Assembly (NCBI RefSeq): GCF_032854445.1
Contig: NC_088303.1
Coordinates: 28,869,265-28,933,264, forward strand
Length of the DNA stretch: 64,000 nt
DNA from: Liolophura sinensis
Lineage: Eukaryota > Mollusca > Polyplacophora > Chitonida > Chitonidae
Reading direction: 5' to 3'
In this document: positions 48,501 to 60,500 of the stretch, one piece after another
How the letters are laid out: the number at the start of each line of letters is the position of its first letter
Position numbering within the stretch: the stretch's first letter is position 1
Made by a program: the position numbers and the translations under genes
The notes under the pieces: generated by a model
What the model saw: the letters and a program-made list of their open reading frames with translations, nothing else
Told to the model about the DNA's origin: nothing
The model's database searches: none

Positions 48501-51500
48501 TGATTCTGAGAGCTATATATATATACTGTATATTAGAAAGGTGTTTAGTGGTTCATCTGGAGGGAAAGAGGATATTAAATGTAATGTGTTACCACCTTTC
48601 AGTATTTGCTGCTAAAAATGCATTATTTTTGTGGCGATCACAAACTTTTCTCACCTGAAATTTTACAAAAAAATAAAACAAGAAACTAACAACTACACAA
48701 AACTGAGGCACTGAGATATACATAGTAATTCACTTCTTACCTTAAATATTAACATATCCGAACTACTTCTATAGCCAAAGTACAGGAAACAACATCCAGG
48801 TTGAAAATAACACCATTAAAACAAAAGGATACTTTGCAAAGAACTTTCCCTTAGTCTTTGTGACATATTTTTCCACTTTGGTTTCCGGGAAGGATGACAT
48901 CTCGTAGTACTGTCCCGGCAAACCTGTTTACAGAAAAAAGAAACACATGAGTCGATGTAGAAGACATTTATTCATTTTTATAATTCATCAGTCTTTTTAT
49001 TCAGCACTCTACAATCTTTTGACTTTTTATGCAGACACAGCATGTAAGGTTCATGGCTGACAGAAACTGGCACACCTCCGAGAAAATTCTGGCACCTTGC
49101 CAAGCAAATGATACACCAATGCTGTCATAAATGTCCCTATCGCACTCTCTCACAGCACCAGAAAAATGTTGCTGAATGCATTAGAAATGCACTCCAGTAA
49201 GATTCTGTACAACATTCAGGCAACTCAGGTAGTTTCACTGATGCAGCATTTCACTTATGGTAGTGCGCAGGAACTCTATGCAGACTTTGGGCATGTTCAA
49301 AATTGACACAGCTCTCCTACGTTCTTATCTGAGGCATCTTGTTAACGACACATGCAAATACTTGTAGAAAGTAAATGTACATGGATTTCATCTAGTTGAT
49401 TTCAATACTTATTTTCAAATTATTCTACCTGAAATCTCAGATATGTTTACAAGACCTTTTGAGGTTGGATTAAATTTGTTTCTTTCAGCTCTGGCCATAT
49501 TTTCTCCATTCACAAACCTTTATATAGACATGATGTCAATGGCACATTCTAGACTGTCGCATAAAACACTAATCAATGAAAGCAATAACTGAGGAAAAAA
49601 ACGAGTGGTTATAGTAAGTTATGTTTAACTCACTGTCAGGGATGAACTGCACAGCTTGACAGTACACAATGAGATCAGAGAACTCGCGGGCAATGTTCCT
49701 AGACTTCTCTTTTGTCCGCAGCCTCTTGGCCTGTGGGGTTTAGAGTAGAATCAGTCATTAGATGTAGTAAACAGTTGATACACAGCACCAGCCAGAGTAA
49801 AAGGATAAGTTCTGGGTGAATCCCACTTGAGTGCCAGGCCTGTCTGTCAATGGTTGATATGACATTAACTTCGGTACACCATGGAATAATAAATCTTTCC
49901 GGAATGTCAATTAAAAACACCCCCAAAACAATTATTTCATCCATTATAATCAGTATGGATGCCAAACAGGGCAGCCAGATATACCCTAGATTGGTTAGCA
50001 TGTGCAAAAGGGTTTAGTTTGAGGTGCCCGCCCTGCGGTCTGTGTGTCCAAATGGCGGTTCACATAAATCTGTGATATTATATTATACTTCACAATACAT
50101 ATAATTCTATTTACTTATTTGATTGGTGTTTTACGCCGTACTCCAGAATATTTCACTTATACAACAACGGCCAGCAATTATGGCATGTTGAAACCGGGCA
50201 GAGCCCGGGGGAAACCCACAACCATCTACAGGTTGCTGGCAGACCTTCTCAAGAGTGTATTTTTACTTTCTCAGCATCAAGTCCATGGAAAATCAGCCCT
50301 TAATGGTCAACTGGACTAATGAGGTTAAAGATTATTATTATTGTTGTTGTCATGGTTGTTGTTGCTATATTTAAAATTTGTAATTATTAAGTATTAATGT
50401 ATTAAGAGTAGCTACTGACCACTTGTTCTGCCACTTCAGCACACTCTTGTATTTGGGCCATCCAGTCCTGTAACTTCTCCTCAGAGTCCGCCGCAATCTC
50501 CAGCGGCTGGGCCTGGGTCTGAGAGAAAATCTTAAACGCAAACCTCCTAAACCCAGGCCCTTGAGAGCGCTCTGAAATAAAACAACAAAGGCGGATGAAG
50601 ACATTGGTGTTAGTAACGAAACTGATTATGAAGTTCAACATAATGCAAAGAGTAGCATATACTACAAAAAAACACCACTCATTTTGACTCAAAATATTTC
50701 GGAATTTTATTATGCCATGAGCAATATGACTAAATTTCTGTTCTGTTTCCAAAATGAAATTTAAAATGCTCATAAATTGCCCTGAAAGTTGCTCTTTTAT
50801 ATGCAAAAAGGTTGACATCACAAAATGTAACCAAAATACTAAATCAACTTACAATTTAGATACAGGTGAATAGAACACAATTTTATGTTAGAAATCAAAA
50901 TAATGTCAAAATGGGAGCAATTGCATTATTCCAAAAAAAGAATAAAAGAGTACAGCCCTTGAGGTGAGCAATGTGCTTCATTACCCAGTACATACAAGTA
51001 CGTACTTACACCATAAAATTTCCATATTTAGACCATATTTCCTTGTTTGGCATTTTACAAACGATGATCTCACTTAAAAAAGAAAGCTATATGGCTACAA
51101 CATTAATTATGATGAAGATATGCATCTGTATGTAGATTTAGATGCACTTCACCTGTTACCTTTACTTGTGACCATCTTCCAACTACATCACTTGTCATCA
51201 CTGTTATTGTCTTTATTAAATATTCTTTATGCTGAAAGTCTATTTTATTGAAGTATATGAACATGTGATATAAAGTTAAGCGGATACCACAGAAGATAAA
51301 GGAAAAGGAAGAAGAAACTTATGAATCTTTCCTACCCAGGATGCACTTGCGGACATCAATGGATCCTTTCTGAAGTGAGCCGAGTGGGGCAGATTCGGAG
51401 GTGTCATCTTGGTTTTCTATCTCCTCTACGTAGTTTGATGGGAACCAGTTCTGCTTCTTGTCACTGTAATCTCCTCGCCACCTGCAGTCAGGACAAGGTA

Positions 51501-54500
51501 CAAATACATCTCGTGCCAATTATTTATTGATTTATTTGATTGGTGTTTTACACTGTACTCAAGAACATTTCACTTATACGACAGCAGCCACGATAACAGT
51601 AGGAGGAAACTGAGCACAGCCCGGGGGAACCTATGACCATCTGCAGGTGATTGCCAGACCTTTTCCCCCACTTTCTCACCAAGTTGTTTTTGCACACATC
51701 TGTGCATGCTTTCAAAAGTTTCAGTAAAGAGAACCTTCAGATTTTGTTTCTTTGCACCAGGAGGTTACCTGTAATTAAATAAAACAAAAACCAAGATAGT
51801 ATGTTGATTTGGTTTACAGTTAACTTCCATCAGCACTGTTCCTACAGGCTATCAGTAGCTAACAAACTGCATACAACACATTTCATCTTAACATAACACC
51901 AGAGGCAGATTTATCCCCCAACAAAAGCATTGCAATGACAGAAAGATGCACATGTGGTACCGATCATGAGTTATGTTGCTATGGAAACTCAAGAAAAACT
52001 TGACCCAAAAATGATTCTGGATGCACACACACACAAACAAGAAAACCATACCTATATGCCCTCTCTGACAAGAAGGGAGTGAGTGAGTGAGTGCTTGGGG
52101 TTTAATGTCGTACTCAACAATTTTTCAGTCATATGACGACGAAGGAATCCTTAGGGTACATGTACGTGTAATGTGCCTCCTTGTTGCAGGACAGATTTCC
52201 ACAGCTCTTTTATTTAGTGCTGCTTCACTGAGACGACTAACCAAAGGCAAGTAAGCTGCCCCGCCCGAGCCATTATACTGATACGGGTCAACCAGTCATT
52301 GCACTATCCCCTTCACGCTGAACGCCAAGCGAGGAAGTTACAACTTCTTCTTTTGAAGTCTTAGGTGTGACTTGTGTGGATCTACCGGTCCCGAACTGAC
52401 AAGAAGGGAGCCATTATAATGGCAAACTGAATAATTTACTGTATATCTTCAACATTTCCAACCACTACAGCCCTATTTGCAGTGGAACTGATGTTACATG
52501 TATAATTATTATGAAAATGATGCTAAAATGATTAACTTGTGTCATTAAAGATGCAAGTTTCAAACAACTGTGAAAATTATTTGCTTACACCCCATAGTTC
52601 TCTCGGAATGCTTATTAATATTAGTTGCAGAAAAGGTTGAAGAATTAGGGTATTCACGGCTGAACTTTTTGGTCAAACACAGGATTCAAGCTCACCATCC
52701 TCCATCTTGTTTGTGAACATTTGTAATCACAGCTCCCTTCCTGAATGACAGCTCATCCTCCCGGTTGGCATGGTAATCATGCAGGGCTTTCACACGGATC
52801 TGCTGGGGCAAAAAGTGACAGAAAAAAATTTAAAACCATACCAAGATTTTAACCACGTAACATGTAGTTCAAGTTTAATATAACCCAAACAGAAACTTTT
52901 GTTGTAGGTACAGGGAATTGACACAGTTATTTTACCTGAATTATTTTGTTAAGATGTTAGCTTAAATCTTATTAGAGCTTTCAACCACATTTAAGTGCTT
53001 CCTTTACACAAAGAAATGTGTTGAGAATATCCATATTGCCAGTACAAATTTTTGGGTGAGAAAACTGTTTTTGTGATACTCGTTTCCTACATCCATTATC
53101 AACAGTGACACAACCGAGTAAATGATAAATGACAAGGGAGTAAAATACCTTGGGCAAATGTAACCATTTCTAAAGATCTGTATATTAAAACACGACAAAG
53201 GTGGGCGAGTAGGGAGGAGGGGGTACAAAACAAAGACAGTTTAAAGATTGCTACAGTAAAATACTTAGATATAGCCAACAGTCGAATAAGAATCCTAAAT
53301 ATAAGTGATCAAAAAGTCTGATGCACTGAGCCTGCATTCACTTTCCTCAAAAACTACGCTGATTCATGGTGCCATAACCTGGATGTTACTTTCAAAAATA
53401 CACGTACATGTATCAGAAATTTGATTTGTGCTTCATATCCAAAAAATGTATTTCTTGTTAGCAGAAACATTCAGGAATATTTAGAAGCCTGCTTAATTCA
53501 CAAGGGCTGATCCATCACTATGCACAGGCGGTGTCAAACTCGCCTTACCTACTTCACCCATGCTGAGGTCTACCATGCTAAGATCATTCACCTTACTCCG
53601 AAAGTCTACCATGTGGAAGTGGTGTCAAATTCACCTTACTCCGAAAGTCTACCATGTGGAGGTGGTGTCAAATTCAGTTTACTCCGGAATTCTACCAAGT
53701 GGAGGTCTTGTCAAATTCACTCTACTCCACAAGTCTACCAGTCTACCATGCTGAGGTGGTGTCAAATGAATTCACCTTATTCTGGAAGTCTACCATGTGG
53801 AGGTGGGTTCAAATTCACCTTACTTGGGAAGTCTATCTTGCAGAGGCAGTTTCAAATTCACCTCACTCCACAGGTCTTATCATCAAATTCAAATTTTTAG
53901 TGGTCTATCACAGGAATTGACATCAAATTCACATTCTATCTAAAATGGCCTTTGACAAGAATTGGCATTCACATTCTAAAAGTCTATTACAGGAAATGGC
54001 ATCAGTTACACATTTTCAAAGTGGTCAAATTCACCTTCTTATATGAAGAACATCACAGGAGTTGGCATAAAATTCACATTCTTAAACAAATCTACTTATG
54101 CTGAACAAACAAGTCCATTACTAAATGGCCAAGAGATAGTTGTAAACTATAAAAGAACAGGAAAACATTGGACATAATACAATATACAGCACACAGACAT
54201 GACAGATTTACAGACTTACAGACAGACAGACTGGGTACAAATGACACACTGGGAAGCTTCATGGATAATCACAAACAAGATATTTTTATACACAAACTGA
54301 ATGAATTATCTCACATTTACACAATCCTCAAGAGATCTTGAATCAATAAAATTGCTAAAAGCGTACCAATATATTTACTGTTGCATAACCATAATTACAG
54401 GTATGGGTCTGTCTTTCAGCACAAAGATCATATGCATATATACAATTCAGTAAGATAACAAGCTTGTAACCTGGTTTGGAAAATAGGCACCTCATCATAA

Positions 54501-57500
54501 CAAGGCAATTTGTGGAAGAACCCCCATGCTTCCACATGCTAACACTGTGCAGGTGAACGATAACCACAAAAAACACTAGGCAAAGTTTGTGCCTGCTTGA
54601 CATTGGGGCAGAAGTTGGTGCCTACCTTTGAAGTAAAGTCATTAGGGTTATGGTAAATCCCTTCATGATAGATCTCCACATCTTGTGGTTCCTACAATAA
54701 GCAGTGGGGCATGCATTAAACAAACAGCAGCTACAGGTGGTTAGATCCTCTCAGAGGGTGGGTGGGTGGGGCCTTGTCCCTCGTGCAAATCATGACGACA
54801 TCTGTTTTACCGCAAAAGCCCCGGCCTAAGCAGGCCAGCCTCAGCATAAATAGGTGTGTGACATGTTGTGATGCTGAGAAGGATGAACAGTGTAGACACA
54901 CTGTGTAAACCATGCAGTATGTCAGCAGATTCATGATTCATGCCACGTGTCAGCAGATTCATGAATCGTGTCACGTGTCAGCAGATTCATGAATCGTGTC
55001 ACGTGTCAGCAGATTCATGAATTGTGCAGTGTGTGTCAGTAGATTCATGATTTGTCCCATCTGTCAGCCATTTCATGAACAACGCAGTGTCAGTAGATTC
55101 ATGAACAATGCAGTGTCAGTAGATTCATGAACAATGCAGTGTCTGTAGATTCATGAACAATGCAATGTCTGTAGATTCATGAACCATGCAGTGTCAGCAG
55201 ATTCATGAACCATGCAGTGTCAGCAGATTCATGAACCATGCAGTGTCTGTAGATTCATGAACCATGCAGTGTCAGTAGATTCATGAACCATGCAGTGTCT
55301 GTAGATTCATGAACCATGCAGTGTCAGTAGATTCATGAACCATGCAGTGTCTGTAGATTCATGAACCATGCAGTGTCAGCAGATTCATGAACCATGCAGT
55401 GTCTGTAGATTCATGAACCATGCAGTGTCAGTAGATTCATGAACCATGCAGTGTCTGTAGATTCATGAACCATGCAGTGTCAGTAGATTCATGAACCATG
55501 CAGTGTCAGTAGATTCATGAACCATGCAGTGTCAGTAGATTCATGAACCATGCAGTGTCAGTAGATTCATGAACCATGCAGTGTCTGTAGATTCATGAAC
55601 CATGCAGTGTCAGTAGATTCATGAACCACGCAGTGTCTGTAGATTCAAGCATGTTAGCATATCCATATTGTTGTACTATATGAATGAAAATGTATGCATG
55701 GCTAGACATCAGCACTATTGTCAGTTTTCCAAACCTTTACGCACATGTAGACGAATCTATACCAATGCATTATGTAAGCAACATCTTCTCATGTTTGACT
55801 TTAGAACTGTAAGCAAGGCCTAACTTACACTGCAGGCTTAAAAATATGAGGCATTCAGGCAAAGCATAGACATGTATTCATGGCTGTGTGGTGTAGGCTG
55901 AAAACCATCTCTTATAAGCTATTATTTAAATTATCAAAAATTTACTATATTCTCAGAACAGTGTTTTTTTTATTCCATATAGGTATCTAAAAGGGTGTAC
56001 ATGTGGATAAGTTAAGATGTGTAAAAGCACATAAATAGCAAGGACGTGTGGATGGATGATTTATACATGTATGCATACGGAATGGATTTACTCATTTGTT
56101 TAGTTGGCATGATGTGGGCATAAGAGTATATATGTACAATCTGGGCATAAGAGTGCAGGCATGTGATGTGGCCATCAGAGTGCAGATGTTTTGATGTGGC
56201 CATAAGAGTGCGGATGTGGCCATGAGAATGCAGATATGTGATGTGGCCATAAGAGCGCAGATGTTTTTATGTGGGTATAAGAGTACAGATGTGGGTATAA
56301 GAGTGCAGACATGTGATGTGGCCATAAGAGTGTAGATGTTTTTATGTGGGTATAAGAGTACAGATGTGGACATAAGAGTGCAGGTGTTTTCATGTAGGTA
56401 TAAGAGTGTAGATGTTTTAATGTGGGTATGAGAGTACAGATGGGGCCATAAGAGTGCAGATGTTTTGATGTGGGTATAAGAGTACAGATGTGGCCATGAG
56501 AATGTAGACATGTGAAGCGGCCATAAGAGTGCAGATGTTTTGATGTGGGTATAAGAGTACAGATGCATGATGGGAGTATAAAAATAGTGACATCTGTACG
56601 TCTCACATGGGTGTAACTGTAGATATATGGAGTAATGTAAGAGTACCATGTGCAGAATACATGTGTGCATGTGCTTGTGGTTGGATGGTGTGACGATGTA
56701 ATGAGAACATGCTGTTAGTGTGATGGGATGGCAAACATGATGCCCCATGCAGCTTTCCACGTTCCTCCTGACCACCCAAGGGCAGGTAACTGGCCCTGTT
56801 TTTACCTTGGACTGAAAGTCATTAGGGTTCATGTAGAGGTCAGGTGATCCATATATGGCACCCTTATCCGGGGGCTGAAAAAGCAGAAGACATCTATAAT
56901 GTCAGAGCAGATGATCCCTCTCTCAACATTACACACTGTTTTCCAGCCTGAAGCTTCACAGAAGCTTTATTATGAAATACTAACATCTGATGAGGGTTGC
57001 ACGGTCGTGATTTTCCCGTGGGTGTGGAATTTCATTATTATTCGCTTAGAAACATCTGATGTAAACAAGTTGAAAATAGTTTGCAAATAGTTGAAAGTTT
57101 GTTCGATATGTGGAAGAAATGCTGAGTTTAATACTCATTTACATATGCCAAGCAGGGGAAGCTGAAGCTGTGTTTTGTTGTGTGCATGTATTGCCAGTCT
57201 CAGACAGAGACTGTGCACAGTAGCCTGCTGTATTGAAATAAAAACAGATTTGGTAATTAAAATTTATATACAACAACAAAACATGAATACACTTGTGCAT
57301 GCACGTACGCTGATCAACAACAAAAAAAGCTCCAAAAAGTTTTCATTACCATGGAATAGCCTTTAGAGAAAGCTTGTATACATGGATTAAATGAATAAAG
57401 ATACTGAGAATTACATTAACTGACTCTTATTATGCTGCTATGACATGTATGAACTAGGTATGAATTACCTGAGTAACAGTTTTAAGAATTCGCCAGTGAA

Positions 57501-60500
57501 TATTTGACTGGTAGACAGATTTCATTCCTCCAACATAAATTTCAATACAATTTTCTCAATGTGAAAAAAATCCTAGTTTAGACATTCTGGCTTTTCTAGT
57601 ACCAAAAACTATTGAACACAAACATACATGTAGATGTTATGTTCATAGATGACAGGATAAGGATTTTGAAATACACAATAGCATCACAGTGCAAAAAAAA
57701 AAAAAAAAGAAGAGAACAGGGCACAGAGCCCCTTACAGGGGACTCACACAATACTCATCCTCCTGCTAGGCAGGTTAGGTGGACAAAACTCACACGCTGT
57801 TTCTTACCATGCCAACTCTCCTGACTAGGGCTTCATTTACCGGGTACTTCAGCTTCATCTTGTAATAGAGCGGGTGTCGCTCGTAGTACTGGACTAACTC
57901 CACCAGGCTCTCGAAGTGAGCGGTGCCGATCATGAATAGGCGGCCCTCCTGTTTGATACGGCAGTGCTTTATCTTTCCCTCAGCCCTGTCAAACCAGAAC
58001 AGATCAACAATGATGACAGGTTATGTATCATTGTTGCTAATACGCATGACATTAGAGTCAAACAAAACGACTAGTGGGTTTGGGTTAAAAATGACAAAGT
58101 GTGACACTGGTTGACGGAGATGACTGAAATAACCGAAAAATGAAATCAAAACAGCGCTGCAATTTTGATTTATTTATTTATTTATTTCTTTGATTGGTGT
58201 ACAAGAATATTTCACTTATATGATGGTGACCAGCATTATGGTGAGAGGAAACCGAGCAGAGCCCGGAGGAAACCCACAACTATCCGCAGGTTGTTGGAAG
58301 TACATCTGGAGCGGAAGCGTGCTAACCTCCTTGATCATGGAGCCGCCCCCTCCCCCCCTGGCATTTTTGACAGTACTATATGAAATGTTATTTTAAGCTG
58401 TAAAATAGTTGCTTAAAACTGCAATATTTTACTGCTAATATTCCAGTCATTATTCTTGATTACTTTCAAACCTTGATATGGGACATATATGAATATGCTT
58501 TTATAAGTAATATGTAGTATTTCGAACTGTAAATACACTTACTGCTGGATTACTTACAAGGGTCTGAATGAAAAAGAATCTGTCAAAAATTGTACAGATT
58601 TTTCTTTACTGGCTATACATATTTTGTCTGATAATTTAAACCTCTCAAGCAATTATAAGTTATAAAAGTATGTCCCAAAACCTATTACTGGTACAAACCA
58701 AGCAGTACAATCCAGAACAAAACATGATGTATACTATTTTGAACTCCTCACTTTTCTTCAGTACCTCATCATAAACAAAATACCGTATCACATTACGCTT
58801 TTCATACTTCAGGGAATGTCTTTCTGATTAAAACCTACAATCTGCAGTCTCATGCTATGATGTTCTATTTGCAATCTGCGGTTCCATGCTATAATGATCT
58901 ATTTGCAATTTGCAGTCTCATGCTATGATGTTATCTTTGCAATGTACATCCTCTTGCTATGACGTTCTCTTTGCAATCTGCAGTTTCATGCTATGATGCT
59001 ATCTTTGCCATGTACAGCCTCTTGCTATGATGTTCTTTTTGCAATCTGCAGTCTCTTGCTACGATGTTCTCTTTGCAATTTGCAGTTTCATGCTATGATG
59101 TTATCTTTGCCATGTACAGCCTCTTGCTATGATGTTCTATTTGCAATCTGCGGTCTCTTGCTATGATGTTATCTTTGCCATGTACAGCCTCTTGCTATGA
59201 TGTTCTTTTTACAATCTACGGTCTCTTGCTATGATGTTCTCTTTGCAATCTGTAGTCTCATGAATGCTGTCTCCTGCCACAATGTTCTTGAAATGCACAA
59301 ACATTCAATTTCATGCAACACACAAAAATTTTAACCCATAAAACCACCAAAAAAAAATACCAACAAACATAATAAAAACATGTACAAGATAAAACATGAA
59401 AAGAACATTCAATCCCGGAACTAGACAGGGAATTTGTAGACTCACCCTCTGTTTTTTTTCTTTTTTGTGGTACATTAATGACAATAAGTAGTGAACACCA
59501 TTTTATTACACACTTCACTTTTCTGTGTGTTCAGGCATTTCACATTTTAACATGTGTAGAGGTACTGTATGTAATATCTTCTGAAGTCTTGTATAAAACT
59601 TAATTATGTATGTTCAGGTACAACTCTGCAGCACTCTGTGATTATTAAGTAGAAGAAGATTACAAGTTTTATAAGTCAAAATGTTAACAAAGTTTCTACT
59701 GTTTTCTTTCAATTCACCATACCTCATGTTTTTTCCCTTTTATGTATCTGTACTTGCACGTTATATTCTTAACACCTGTTTGAACCTGTATACTGTACAC
59801 AATATGTACAGGTACAAGCTTCGTTGCCAAGACAGGCCTTACCTCATTGATATGGCAAACCTGCCAATGTCAGGGTCTGCTCGTGTGGAACTACGCCGGC
59901 TCTTACGCACCAGGAACGCTCCGTTGTGAGGAATTCGACTGAGCATGTCCTCTGCTTCTAATCGTGTCAAGCTCTCATGATACCACCTACACAAAGGCAG
60001 GTGTACAACAAACGATACAACAACATAAACCATGCCCCAACTACGTGACGACATTTCAGCACAAATACATGCATAAAAACAGCAAAAGACATCACAGGGT
60101 TCCATGTACAAACTTGTAGTAAGAGGCCATTTCAAATACTAACACCATATTCAGCTAAAATTTGTATTCATTGTTTCAAAAGTATTAGGTAACAGGTTTA
60201 ATATTTCACAAATTTTCCTCACATGAAAGATTAATGTGTACATTTGTCCTCTTCACAAGTTTGTAGACAAAACCCTGTGTTTGGGTAACATGCTATGGCC
60301 CTAGACTATGCAGCAAGCGGGCACACTCAACAGGGGAGGTCACCTGAAGGAAATGGCGAAGGAGTATTGGTCAGTCTCACTGCGGCGCACCAGGAAGGCA
60401 CCATCATAAGGCACTCGGATCAACATATCTTCTGCTGCTACACGGTCCATTCCTTCGTGGTACCATCTGATTAGGGAACAAGCCAATATCATTTACACAC

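Noticed and set aside
54905-55648. CRISPR-like look of the 26-bp array
   Set aside because: There are no unique spacers, the units are head to tail, and the DNA is eukaryotic.
56092-56832. Longest ORF in the window (246 codons, minus strand)
   Set aside because: Apart from its first eight codons, which are the end of a PLCG exon, it is the 27-bp minisatellite in translation ([11 protein letters not shown]-like).
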